DNA of 64,000 nucleotides, taken from positions 1,116,001 through 1,180,000 of the forward strand of contig NZ_CP042171.1 of the NCBI RefSeq assembly GCF_005938645.2, written 5' to 3'. The DNA is from Pedobacter sp. KBS0701. GTDB lineage: Bacteria; Bacteroidota; Bacteroidia; Sphingobacteriales; Sphingobacteriaceae. The notes below the pieces were generated by a model. That model was not told where the DNA came from, ran no database searches, and worked only from the letters and a program-made list of their open reading frames with translations. The position numbers and the translations under genes are program-made. This document shows, piece by piece, positions 24,730-33,197 of this stretch (position 1 is the first letter of the stretch; each line of letters starts with the position of its first letter).

Positions 24730-26124
24730 ATGAACAAAAATTTCTCGATTCTACTGATTGCATGCAGTCTTATCCTAAACTTCTCCTGTAAGAAGAGCCT
24801 TAATGAGGCACAAACCGATCATTCCCGCTTAGATTCCTTAAATAAAAGTGCCTTCATTGGGATTGATCAGGCTAAAAGCTATGCGCTAAGTTTAAATCGT
24901 AAACCCAGTGGTAAATTAATGTCGGGCTCCTTTGCCTCGGTTTCTAATTTGGCAAGCCGGAAGGGAACTTCCAGTGAGACGAATAGCGTAGATACCGTTT
25001 TTACGGTAAAAGATCGGGCTGGCATTAACGCCTTCTATATTATCAATTTTAAACCGAACGGATTTTGTATCGTATCTGCTGATGAAAGGGCACCATCGTT
25101 ACTCGCATATTCTGAGACTGCCTCATTCAACAAAGACAATGGAACGGAAGGTATACTGAGTTGGATGAGTGATGTTAAGCATAGCATAGAGAACATTCGT
25201 GCAAATCAATTTGCAATTAAACCCACTACTACATCTGGTGTAGCCATTTCAAATAGTAAAAAAACAACCTCCTGGGTGAAGGAGCAATTGCCTGCAACCA
25301 GCGATGTAGCCATTTCGAGTGGTAAAAAAACAGCCGCTTGGGTGAATGGTCAATTGCCTGCAACCAGCGATGATAATGTCCTGATCGAACATAAAGATCC
25401 TTTGGTACAAACTTACTGGGGACAAGGTGACGGATACAATGACCAATGTGACTATATGAGTTGCGGAAACACCTACGCAACCAACGGCAGGGCGGTTACC
25501 GGATGTGTAGCAACAGCCATCGCCCAGATTGCGGCCTATCATCAGTTCCCGTCTTCTTACAACTGGAGTTCCATGTCTAATTATTACGGAACACCCGAAA
25601 CGGCCAGATTAATGCATAACATCGGCGTAGCGGTAGATATGGACTATAAATGTGACGGGTCGGGAACAAATGGCGGTACAAAAACTGTTGATGGTTTTAA
25701 TTTATTAGGTTACTCCATGTCCAAAAGGGAATTCAAGGCATTCTCTGCCACCGATCCGACCAATGATTTTTTAAACGAACTGCGCGCTAACAGGCCTTTT
25801 ATCATTTCCGGAGGCAGAAAGGGTTCCTTTATTTTCTTTAATACCTATAAAGGCGGTCATGAATGGGTATGCGATGGATTTTACCGCTATGAATATACCC
25901 GTATTGTGCAAATACCTGTAGATGACTATTTTGACGAACGCGTCGAAGTAACTTATCCAACTTATTTTCATATGAACTGGGGTTGGAACGGTTCTTATAA
26001 CGGATGGTATATGGTTGGGGATTTTGGGCCTACGATTACTAACTTCCGGGATGTTTACAGAGATGATTTTGAGGGTACTTACAATTATAAAAATATCATG
26101 TACTATAATATAAAACCGTTATGA
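24730..26124 (+). CDS. C10-family cysteine protease (streptopain-like) lipoprotein
   Basis: Secreted or surface cysteine protease. It has a lipoprotein signal (LILNFSC, Cys20, then KKS) and an N-terminal propeptide of the SpeB/C10 type (FYIINFKPNGFCIVSADER). The mature domain has the catalytic C259 (AVTGCVATAIAQIAAYHQFP), H377 (GGHEWVCDGF) and N416 (HMNWGWNG). Between propeptide and protease lies a 22-residue tandem duplication at about residues 171-214 (VAIS...KKT..WV..QLPATSD twice). The next gene overlaps by 4 bp. Family members cleave host or dietary proteins and are made as zymogens. Confidence 0.92.
   Translation: MNKNFSILLIACSLILNFSCKKSLNEAQTDHSRLDSLNKSAFIGIDQAKSYALSLNRKPSGKLMSGSFASVSNLASRKGTSSETNSVDTVFTVKDRAGINAFYIINFKPNGFCIVSADERAPSLLAYSETASFNKDNGTEGILSWMSDVKHSIENIRANQFAIKPTTTSGVAISNSKKTTSWVKEQLPATSDVAISSGKKTAAWVNGQLPATSDDNVLIEHKDPLVQTYWGQGDGYNDQCDYMSCGNTYATNGRAVTGCVATAIAQIAAYHQFPSSYNWSSMSNYYGTPETARLMHNIGVAVDMDYKCDGSGTNGGTKTVDGFNLLGYSMSKREFKAFSATDPTNDFLNELRANRPFIISGGRKGSFIFFNTYKGGHEWVCDGFYRYEYTRIVQIPVDDYFDERVEVTYPTYFHMNWGWNGSYNGWYMVGDFGPTITNFRDVYRDDFEGTYNYKNIMYYNIKPL
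25240..25371 (+). repeat. in-frame 66-bp tandem duplication inside the C10 protease gene
   Basis: Two units (25240-25305, 25306-25371), each coding 22 residues with gtagccatttc at the start and caattgcctgcaaccagcga at the end. They lie in the linker before the protease domain, so the duplication lengthens a region probably removed on activation. Confidence 0.85.
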
Positions 26125-26594
26125 GAAAAATGACAAGAGTAATAGCTTTAATCTTTATGATCTACCCGTTGTTTTCCTGCAAAAAGAAGGTTGCAAATGT
26201 TTCAGTGGAAACAAGTGTGATGTTTGCTGTAAAAAATAATGTACAGGCAGATCTTCTGGCTCCTGGGACTGCAAACGGATTCAATCAGCAAAACATACAG
26301 ATTTTTAACCTAATAGATGGTACGTATCAGCTGATAAACAAACCATCAATGGATTTTCCAAAAAATATTAAAATATTCAAGAAGCAGAATGCAGCGGAAT
26401 ATCAACTTGAATTATTCGTAAACACCGAAACAGATAAAAGCGGGATAAGTTATACCCTCATCCAATTTGGGGAGAATAAGCCGGATACAGTCAAGGCAGA
26501 AATCGTAAGAAACGGGGGTTCAATCGGATTAGGAAAGGTCTGGTTAAATAACGCGCTGATAGACAGAATTACCCCAACTGTTATTGTCAAATAA
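26121..26594 (+). CDS. small lipoprotein overlapping the C10 protease gene; candidate protease inhibitor
   Basis: 157-aa lipoprotein (signal IALIFMIYPLFSC, then KKK), otherwise a beta-rich sequence without a recognised domain. Its ATG overlaps the stop of the C10 protease gene (ATGA), so the two are translationally coupled. In Streptococcus pyogenes and Bacteroides fragilis, genes next to C10 proteases encode their inhibitors (Spi-like); the tight coupling and similar size suggest the same here. This is inference: I see no sequence similarity to a propeptide that would prove it. Confidence 0.7.
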   Translation: MRKMTRVIALIFMIYPLFSCKKKVANVSVETSVMFAVKNNVQADLLAPGTANGFNQQNIQIFNLIDGTYQLINKPSMDFPKNIKIFKKQNAAEYQLELFVNTETDKSGISYTLIQFGENKPDTVKAEIVRNGGSIGLGKVWLNNALIDRITPTVIVK

Positions 26595-26660
26595 TTGATA
26601 TGCGATAATGTAAGTATTTGAACATAAGTCGAACATCCTACTGAGCAAAAAAAAAGTATA

Positions 26661-26703
26661 AAAAGGAATCCCATTGTACTCATCGGCAATGGGATTCCTT
26701 TTT
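26661..26703. terminator. terminator after the C10 protease pair
   Basis: aaaaggaatcccattg pairs with caatgggattcctttt around tactcatcgg, followed by T; an A-run precedes it, so it can work in both directions. Confidence 0.85.
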
Positions 26704-26795
26704 AGTTCTGAAAGTATATTTTTTAACTTGTTTATGGGATGCAAATTTCGCCTCTGTAGGGGGTAATAGCTATATCCTCAAGTTAATAACTGGTT

Positions 26796-28226
26796 TTAGT
26801 TACCCGGATCTTTCACTTTCTCCACCACGTCTTGTATGTTCTGCGGTAAATTTGAAAGTAAATTATAACCCGTTGCACTTTCTATATCGCGTACAGACAC
26901 AATATAGTTCTTCCAGCTTGGATTTGTGCTGTTGACGTTGGGTGTATTGATGGCAATAACCCTTGTCGAACTACTCACGCGGCTGATATCATTGTCTCCC
27001 GTTTTTAGCAGTACTGCCACTTTCCATACGTTTGCCGGAACGGTAACTTTGCCATTGTTGATGGTGTTCACTACCGATGCACTTGCTGAACCGATGCCGC
27101 CTGTGCCATAACTGCCCATAATCACATAAACCTCGTATCCGTTCAATGCCTGGGCACGGAGATAGCTTTCAAAAGATTCCCATGTTTTCTGGTTGTTGTT
27201 CGGTGCCTGAGGGATCATGTTGGTCATCAGGAAAGTTGCTGAATTGGCCGTATTTGAGCTTGTACGGTCACCGCTTGGACAGTTATGCCCCCTGTCAAAA
27301 CCAGAACCTGAATAGCTGTTGCTCTGTACCTGGTACCAATTTGCCGGCAGGCCTGTAAATGAAGCGAAATCGTCTTTTCTGCTTGCTGCACCAGTAAAGT
27401 TGTTCGGATCCAGGTGCCAGCTTACCCAGTTTGGTGTCCCGCGGGTCATACTGTAACTCTCGGTATAATATTTTTGATCGATCAGGTAATTTTCTGCTGA
27501 AACCAGGTTGGCCGTAGCGCCTGATGGGTTGCCAAAAAGTAGGTTGGAATTATCACCTCCGGCCGGTGGTGCATCCGGACCTGCATCTGGTGTGCCTCTT
27601 CCTGGTGTTGCTGAGGAACCGCCGTTATCCACAGGATCCGTATCCGCTCCACCTACGGTAATGCCCGGATCACCTGTACCTTTAAAGATGATATCGTCGA
27701 TGTTGATCCTGGTTGTACCAGCTTTTTTGATCTGAAAGCGTATTTTGCCTGTTGTATTAACCTTAAAGGAATCGGTAACCAGTGTGGTGCTGTTTTCTGT
27801 AATATCAGTACCTAACTGCGTGAAGGTTTTACCTCCATCGGTAGAAGCCAGAAGCTGCCAGGTTGAACTGGCGTCTGTTCCATATTTGGCATGGGAAACG
27901 TAAATCATTTGAGTGCCTGCGATATCAAAGTTCATAGACAGGTAACCTGTTCTTAACCGGACAGACTTCGCGCCATCCTTGGCATCAGCTGCAAGATTGC
28001 CCAGCAGCGCATCGCTCAATGTCCATTTGCCGGTTAGTAGCTGAACACTGTCTAACGCATAAGAGCCTTTGCTGCCAGATTCGAAAGTCTCCGTTATGGC
28101 ATAAGCCGTTGGCGCTTTTGTTGTTGTTGTTGGTTTTTCATCTCCGATGCTTGTTTTTTTTGAACAGGAGGATAGGATCAGGATGCCGATAAATCCTGAA
28201 TAGGTAAGGATGTTTTTTAATTTCAT
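26796..28226 (-). CDS. DNA/RNA non-specific endonuclease lipoprotein (476 aa)
   Basis: Exported nuclease with a lipobox (ILILSSC, then SKK). The N-terminal part (about 45-180) is a jelly-roll, adhesion-like domain (GYLSMNFDIAGTQMIYVSHA, INIDDIIFKG), followed by a Gly/Pro-rich linker and the NUC domain with the beta-beta-alpha-metal motif DRGHNCPSGDR (H314) and NNNQKTWESFE. Such enzymes degrade DNA and RNA outside the cell for nutrients or to clear extracellular DNA. It is a single gene, convergent with the C10 pair. Confidence 0.92.
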   Translation of the reverse strand: MKLKNILTYSGFIGILILSSCSKKTSIGDEKPTTTTKAPTAYAITETFESGSKGSYALDSVQLLTGKWTLSDALLGNLAADAKDGAKSVRLRTGYLSMNFDIAGTQMIYVSHAKYGTDASSTWQLLASTDGGKTFTQLGTDITENSTTLVTDSFKVNTTGKIRFQIKKAGTTRINIDDIIFKGTGDPGITVGGADTDPVDNGGSSATPGRGTPDAGPDAPPAGGDNSNLLFGNPSGATANLVSAENYLIDQKYYTESYSMTRGTPNWVSWHLDPNNFTGAASRKDDFASFTGLPANWYQVQSNSYSGSGFDRGHNCPSGDRTSSNTANSATFLMTNMIPQAPNNNQKTWESFESYLRAQALNGYEVYVIMGSYGTGGIGSASASVVNTINNGKVTVPANVWKVAVLLKTGDNDISRVSSSTRVIAINTPNVNSTNPSWKNYIVSVRDIESATGYNLLSNLPQNIQDVVEKVKDPGN

Positions 28227-28463
28227 GCTTTGATTTTAATGTCTGGTTGTTCGCGTTAACATAGATCATTTTTCAATGCGGCACGAAGGTATGGAGAAAA
28301 GATGTCTGTTGTGTTAAGTTAATGTTAACACAAAGTAGGTAATTGTAATTGGGTAGAATGCTGGTGTTTAATGCTCGTTTCGCCACGGTAACTCCCTGTT
28401 TCACCACGTTCGATGATTGGTTTTGATTTCTTTGGCTGAATTGATAGGGGAAGTCTCTGTTAA

Positions 28464-28620
28464 TTGGTACTTCACTGGAGTTCAAGTTTTTTAATCTTGA
28501 CTCCGGCTTTTTATTTCCTATTGATTTGCGCTTTAGTAAAATGATTATTAAGGATAATTATTTATAAGCTTTGGAAAGCACAAGTCAGCCATAACAGTTC
28601 CCAAGCGGCTAAGACTTGCG
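28464..28620. repeat. dispersed repeat family R, copy B, with terminator-like hairpin
   Basis: 28464-28527 holds aattggtacttcactgg and a hairpin (ggagttcaag / cttgactcc, then gctttttat); 28528-28620 is the family core from gcgctttagtaaaatgatta to ctaagacttgcg. Both parts recur at 42054-42188, there with the hairpin arm deleted. It lies directly before the RelA/SpoT gene. Confidence 0.75.
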
Positions 28621-28716
28621 TTAGGAAAGTGTTATAAAATTTTTGCAACGTGAAGTGACAAGAGTCAAAGTATTTCTATATACTTACATATCAAATTAAC
28701 CCCAAAGATAACTCTC

Positions 28717-29982
28717 ATGAACGTAGTCGAAGAATTTATAAAGCAGTACAACAAAGAATACGATTACTACCAAAAGCTTTCACAAATAGTGTCTAGCAAA
28801 ATTGAAGACCAGCTTTTTAAACGGGGTATAAAAGCAATCGTCACTTTTAGAGCAAAAAAGCCAGATAGACTTTTTGATAAGTTAACAAAACGAAATCAAG
28901 GCAAAAATTATGAAAGCATTAAAGATGTTTATGAGGATATCGTTGATTTGGCAGGAATAAGAGTTTCTCTTTATTTTCCATCGGATCGCGATATCTTAGA
29001 CGAAATAATCACTGAGCTTTTTAATGTTGAAAAGAAAAAGAAGTTTCCTGAACAGGCGCATAAGCCAGTGCACGAAAAACGTTTTTCTGGATACTGGGCC
29101 ACTCACTACCGAATAAAGTTAAAAGAGGAAGGGTTAATAAAAAGATATTCAGATTCAATTGTTGAAATACAGGTTGCCTCTGTGCTAATGCATGCTTGGT
29201 CGGAAGTAGAACATGATTTAGTGTATAAACCTTTTTCAGGAAATTTATCTGCTTCAGAACTCGCTATCCTTGATGAAATAAATGGTCTCGTATTAAGTGG
29301 TGAAATTGCATTAGAAAGATTACAAGTCGCTATGGCTGAAAGAACACGCTCAAAAAAAGATATAAAAGACAAGTATGAATTAACAAACTATTTGATTAAT
29401 AATCTTGATAAAGACTATCATGATAAGATTAAATTAGGCGATACTTTTTTGTTGAATAATTTTCTGAAAACCAATAAAACGCTTAACACAAACACCTTTA
29501 CAAAATTTATTAGTAAAATTAATACAGATCTTAATGAATCCGTTACTGATCAATTACTAGGTATGTTGTTTAACGAGTTTAACAGCAAGCTGAATTTGGT
29601 AGACGTGAAAGACTATTTTAAGAATTTGAAGATTTCGGAAAGAAAAGCATCAATCTTTGAGCTTTTTGTGAAATATTGGGTGATTTTGGAAAAAGCTACA
29701 CGCGAGTTTATTACCGAGGATGAAAAAAAGTCAAGAAAATACATGATCCCGAACTTTAGTGTTTTGACAGATAAAAATGTACTAAATACAAATGAGGTAA
29801 GTGAATTAAATGATCTTAGAAAATTACGAAATTATCTTCTACATGGAATCGACACACCAACCGATAACCAATTGAAGAAAAGCCTGGAAATTTTAAAAGC
29901 AATAGCATTGAAAGTGGTTAACGGGATTGAGAATCAAAAAAATCGCGAAAAATTATTAAGTGAAATAAATATGTTAGGATAA
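28717..29982 (+). CDS. RelA/SpoT-domain nucleotidyltransferase with C-terminal HEPN-like motif (421 aa)
   Basis: The N-terminal domain (about 40-175) is a RelA/SpoT-type synthetase: FRAKKPDRLFDKL, DLAGIR (77-82, metal Asp78), FSGYWATHYRIKL, VEIQV (Glu150) and HAWSEVEHDLVYK. The synthetase core thus looks intact; no hydrolase (HD) or TGS/ACT domain is present. The C-terminal half is helical and carries LRKLRNYLLHG (RN-x3-H, 371-376), the pattern of HEPN RNases. Small RelA/SpoT enzymes make alarmones or, in toxSAS toxins, modify tRNA or ATP pools. The gene is followed after 21 bp by another protein with the RN-x3-H motif. A toxin or anti-phage role is inferred, not shown. Confidence 0.85.
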   Translation: MNVVEEFIKQYNKEYDYYQKLSQIVSSKIEDQLFKRGIKAIVTFRAKKPDRLFDKLTKRNQGKNYESIKDVYEDIVDLAGIRVSLYFPSDRDILDEIITELFNVEKKKKFPEQAHKPVHEKRFSGYWATHYRIKLKEEGLIKRYSDSIVEIQVASVLMHAWSEVEHDLVYKPFSGNLSASELAILDEINGLVLSGEIALERLQVAMAERTRSKKDIKDKYELTNYLINNLDKDYHDKIKLGDTFLLNNFLKTNKTLNTNTFTKFISKINTDLNESVTDQLLGMLFNEFNSKLNLVDVKDYFKNLKISERKASIFELFVKYWVILEKATREFITEDEKKSRKYMIPNFSVLTDKNVLNTNEVSELNDLRKLRNYLLHGIDTPTDNQLKKSLEILKAIALKVVNGIENQKNREKLLSEINMLG

Positions 29983-30003
29983 CTGCTATAAAAACAATTG
30001 AAA

Positions 30004-30819
30004 ATGACTTCAAACATAGAAAAATATAAGAATGAACTATTAGACTTGATAGATGAGGGGAGTGATTTATTAAATGCTATGCAATATGAACAATTCCCTG
30101 GTCAGTTTAAGAAAGAAGCAATGGCAACTCTTAAAACCGACGAAAAAGTCATGGCTTTCATCGGGAAATTGCCTGATTTTTCTACCAGCTACCAACTTTG
30201 GTATTCGGAAGCTTTGGTTTTAATTAAGCAACTTTTGCCAGACAGAGTACTCGATTTCGTTAAGTTCTATGAAAAGCCAAAAACTAGAAAAGATGTATCT
30301 TATGGAAACTATGTTATTGAAGACTATTTACAGAAATTAACCATAACTAGAGGATATAATCAGGAAAAAGTAGTAGGACCTGATGCAGCTATTCCCCAGT
30401 TTAGACAGCAATTAAATATAGTAAGATCCGTCAAAAGGCGTTTCGAGAGCTCTTTATTTGACATTAGACAATTAGTGCAGGCAGATTTGTTCGATTCAGA
30501 GTTAGGCTCTGCTAAGGAGCTTGCCAAACATAAGTTTATACGGGCTGCGGGAGCAATTTCAGGTGTGGTTCTTGAAAAACACCTACATCAAGTAGCGATA
30601 AACCATAAGTTAAATGCGGGAAAGAAAAATCCTACGATTAATGATTTTAACGAATTATTAAAAAATAACGACGTCATAGATACAGCTAAATGGCGATTCA
30701 TTCAACATTTAGGAGACATTCGTAATTTGTGTGACCATAACAAAGAGAAAGATCCAACATTAGCTGAGGTAAGCGACTTGATTAATGGTGTTGAAAAAAT
30801 TATAAAGACAACTTTTTAA
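30004..30819 (+). CDS. HEPN-motif protein of unknown family (271 aa), partner of the RelA/SpoT gene
   Basis: I do not know this family by name. It is soluble and mostly helical. The N-terminal 120 residues form one block; the C-terminal part (KFIRAAGAISGVVLEKHLHQ, then WRFIQHLGDIRNLCDHNKEK) resembles HEPN-type domains, with RNLCDH (240-245) as the R-N-x3-H motif. The ATG at 30004 is preferred over a TTG six bases earlier. It lies 21 bp after the RelA/SpoT-domain gene and surely shares its transcript. It could be an effector RNase, an antitoxin or a sensor; the sequence does not decide. Confidence 0.75.
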   Translation: MTSNIEKYKNELLDLIDEGSDLLNAMQYEQFPGQFKKEAMATLKTDEKVMAFIGKLPDFSTSYQLWYSEALVLIKQLLPDRVLDFVKFYEKPKTRKDVSYGNYVIEDYLQKLTITRGYNQEKVVGPDAAIPQFRQQLNIVRSVKRRFESSLFDIRQLVQADLFDSELGSAKELAKHKFIRAAGAISGVVLEKHLHQVAINHKLNAGKKNPTINDFNELLKNNDVIDTAKWRFIQHLGDIRNLCDHNKEKDPTLAEVSDLINGVEKIIKTTF

Positions 30820-30837
30820 TGTTTGACCCATCTTTAA

Positions 30838-30875
30838 GTAGTCTTGAGCCTTATGATACAGGGTAGGGAGACTAC
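30838..30875. repeat. hairpin repeat gtagtct...agactac (copy 2)
   Basis: Seven-bp arms around 24 nt, preceded by cccatct as in copy 1 (11338-11378). It lies 18 bp after the HEPN-motif gene. The rest of 30876-31130 holds nothing recognisable. Confidence 0.5.
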
Positions 30876-31130
30876 ATATAAAGGATAAAACCTTGTGAAG
30901 TTTAGAAACTCAACACTACACCATAATCCGTAGAGTCGCTGTAATTAACTCTATGGGCAGATAGGGAAAGAAACTTAGATATGCATCAGCCGGTAATCAG
31001 ATTTTTGCCCAGTTTGGCATTAAACAGATAACTCACTTTCCCTGAAATACAAAGTAAGGTAGGTAAGGTAGCGAGGTTATCAGAGAATGTAAATAAGTCG
31101 TATATTGCAGCTTAAGGTAATTCAAAATTT

Positions 31131-31382
31131 ATGAGTGAATCATTAAACATTGGGGATATGGTTAAGCACCAGTTTCTAAAAGAAGGGCCAGAAATGTATG
31201 TCGCAGCAATTAACCAAGGTTCAGTAGTTTGCAGATATTTTGGTGCAGGTGTTTTTCATAGTGTAGAGTTTACATTTGAAGAGGTTCTCCCTGCAGACAA
31301 ATGTGAAGCGGTACACAAAGCGCAGGCTGAAGAACAGGCTCGAAATTCAAGAAACCTCCACAATATGTTAGGTGGAATCTAG
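31131..31382 (+). CDS. DUF2158 (YodC-like) small protein (83 aa)
   Basis: The N-terminal 55 residues follow the DUF2158/YodC pattern: IGDMVKHQFLKEGPEMYV (G-D-x-V-x-L-x-S-G-G-P-x-M-x-V in the family), then VVCRYFGAGVFHSVEFTFEE (V-x-C-x-W-F). The C-terminal tail (KAQAEEQARNSRNL) is helical. The function of YodC is unknown; it is a small SH3-like beta barrel. It is a lone gene in a repeat-rich accessory stretch. Confidence 0.75.
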   Translation: MSESLNIGDMVKHQFLKEGPEMYVAAINQGSVVCRYFGAGVFHSVEFTFEEVLPADKCEAVHKAQAEEQARNSRNLHNMLGGI

Positions 31383-31557
31383 CATGTTAAAGACCGTGTG
31401 TTTTTTTTTAAAAAGCCCTTATCCCCAATTAGGGGCTTAATCCTTTACTCTGGTGCAGTTTAAGGGTCCGAAATCGTTGTGAATTTGCTAAACGTTAATC
31501 TGCCAGTAAGTAATATATAAAGTGTGCCGCTAAGGAGGTAATTTGAATTCTAACATA

Positions 31558-31590
31558 TTTTAAGCCCTCACAATCCGCAAGGGCTTAAAT
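31558..31590. terminator. bidirectional terminator-like hairpin
   Basis: tttaagccct pairs perfectly with agggcttaaa around cacaatccgca. It sits 17 bp after the stop of the minus-strand gene at 31606 and downstream of the DUF2158 gene, so it probably serves both. A weaker hairpin (agccc/gggct) lies at 31415-31438. Confidence 0.7.
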
Positions 31591-31605
31591 TTAGTTAGCC
31601 ATTCA

Positions 31606-32244
31606 TCACTCAAAACTTCCTTTCCCATCAGCAACATAGCTGTAAATCACCATATATTCGGTTCCGTTCTTTTGGAAATGCCCGATAGGAATATCGCCTT
31701 TTTCAAAGTAAGCTGATTTACTTTCGAATGGAATACCGCAAAGCATGGTATTTGGTTCTATTTGATGATAAACAACATCGTTTCTATGGTTTGCAATGGC
31801 GATTAAGGCTGATAAATTTTTACTCGAACCTTTTTGGTTATATCTTAGATGATGCGGGTGCTGATTGGCCGATACCCAGGCACCCGGTTCCATCGGTTTA
31901 TAAAATTTGCCTAAAGGGATTTCGAAGCGGCGTGGCAAAAAACAAGAGGCTATTGTTCCATTGGTAGTGATGGTTCCGGATTCTATAAAGAAATGGGTGA
32001 TTTGAACCCAATGCCGGGTGAGCTGATACACATATTCCCGAATGGAATTTTGCCCGTCCTCTAAAAATTCTGCCCAACCGGTGTAGCGTGGCAAAGTCAT
32101 CATGATTTCTGAAACATGCCCATCAATATGATGTAAGGTAGCCTTCACTGCGCAAATGGCAGGTAATACATTAATGTTGGCTGATTCAGCTGCAACCTGA
32201 ACAGGGAGCTGTGTGTTTTGGTTTTTACTTTTGGTAGTTCGCAT
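31606..32244 (-). CDS. hypothetical protein (212 aa)
   Basis: I do not recognise a family. The protein is soluble, without signal peptide; the first 25 residues are polar and probably disordered. The rest is a mixed alpha/beta sequence with many aromatic residues (LPRYTGWAEFLEDGQNSIRE, LTRHWVQITHFFIE, GHFQKNGTEYMVIYSYVADG). Its base composition is less AT-rich than its surroundings. It stands alone on the minus strand with its own terminator. Confidence 0.6.
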   Translation of the reverse strand: MRTTKSKNQNTQLPVQVAAESANINVLPAICAVKATLHHIDGHVSEIMMTLPRYTGWAEFLEDGQNSIREYVYQLTRHWVQITHFFIESGTITTNGTIASCFLPRRFEIPLGKFYKPMEPGAWVSANQHPHHLRYNQKGSSKNLSALIAIANHRNDVVYHQIEPNTMLCGIPFESKSAYFEKGDIPIGHFQKNGTEYMVIYSYVADGKGSFE

Positions 32245-32563
32245 AACCGTAAAATAAAGTATCCTGGTCGCTGCGAACTACCAAATAACTCTTCACAGAG
32301 AAATTGAAAATGTGGGGCTACCACTCGACCAGGAATATTGTTAAAGAAATTTAATTGATTTTAGCTCTGTGTTTAAGTGAATGATGATATTAATTAGTAA
32401 TTCGCATTAGCAATTTAGAAATAATATCTTAAATCTCAAAGAACTTTAATTATTAATTTTGTTTCTCATCAGCGTCCAAAGTGGGATCGGTCATTTCCTA
32501 CTTTTTTGTCCGGTTATAATCTGGTAAAGTTGTCGATTCTAAAATCACCTTTATTTTTAACTT

Positions 32564-32662
32564 ATGACTAAAATTTATTACTCTAAATCCTCAATAATAG
32601 GCTCAGCAAGAAATAAAAGACGATTTGTATATTCAATTATTCCTGCTGATGGTACTCAGTAA
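32564..32662 (+). CDS. possible 32-aa peptide gene
   Basis: ATG to stop encodes a basic peptide with MTKIYYSKSSIIGSARN at its start and ending SIIPADGTQ. A strong terminator begins 6 bp after the stop, which supports a short transcript. A related but broken version (same ctc-aaatc-tcaat-att-ggctca words) lies at 41989-42058 in front of repeat copy C. Whether it is translated is unknown. Confidence 0.35.
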   Translation: MTKIYYSKSSIIGSARNKRRFVYSIIPADGTQ

Positions 32663-32667
32663 AAGAT

Positions 32668-32704
32668 AACGCTTTGTAAAATATAGACTTACAAAGCGTT
32701 TTTA
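32668..32704 (+). terminator. rho-independent terminator after the 32-aa frame
   Basis: aacgctttgtaa pairs perfectly with ttacaaagcgtt around aatatagac, then TTTT. Confidence 0.85.
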
Positions 32705-32977
32705 GTTTTAGTATGTATTTTTATATACAAACTTATAGCTATATCATAAATTATAATTGATATCTTCAATAAGTCGGCCGCCGAGTGTTAGGGTTGCTTG
32801 TAATGATTGGTAAATAGTTGATTTACAATTGAAAAGTTATGTAATATTTTGATAATTATATTTGGAAGTTTCAAACTTTACGCTATATTAGTTGTTATTA
32901 AGCAGAAGGAGCTAAAATAAGAATATGTTTAACGACATATTTTTTTGTAGAGTAGTATTTTATTTAAAAAATTATCC

Positions 32978-32985
32978 TACTTTTG
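32978..32985 (+). promoter_or_regulatory. -7 box before the 57-aa frame
   Basis: TACTTTTG fits TAnnTTTG, 38 bp before the ATG at 33024. No clear -33 box. The preceding stretch 32705-32977 is AT-rich and holds nothing I recognise. Confidence 0.45.
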
Positions 32986-33023
32986 CACTCCCTTAAATAA
33001 CAGAACTTTAAATCGAATTCAAA

Positions 33024-33197
33024 ATGGGTAAAGACAACAATTTTGGTCCATTGAACAGCAGGGCTGATCAAGGAGTATACATGGTTGCTTCTACAAAAAA
33101 TACCATTAAGCCAGAAGCCGTAAAGTCTCAATTAACTAAAGTCTCAACTGAAGAAATAAGAACAATAAGATGTTCCGCTTATAAATACCTTGTTTGA
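33024..33197 (+). CDS. small protein (57 aa), possibly the 5' part of a frameshifted gene
   Basis: ATG with a promoter box 38 bp upstream; encodes a soluble 57-residue peptide (MGKDNNFGPLNSRADQGVYM at the start). It has no known family. It ends inside the next frame, overlapping it by 8 bp. If one base is skipped near 33168, EEIRTI would join DVPLINTLFDNSYPFTK of the next frame to give one protein of about 235 residues. So this may be a separate small gene, a coupled gene pair, or a broken single gene. Confidence 0.5.
   Translation: MGKDNNFGPLNSRADQGVYMVASTKNTIKPEAVKSQLTKVSTEEIRTIRCSAYKYLV

Noticed and set aside
28273-28485. 70-aa minus-strand frame upstream of the nuclease gene
   Set aside because: It covers the promoter region of the nuclease gene and part of repeat copy B; no domain or codon support.
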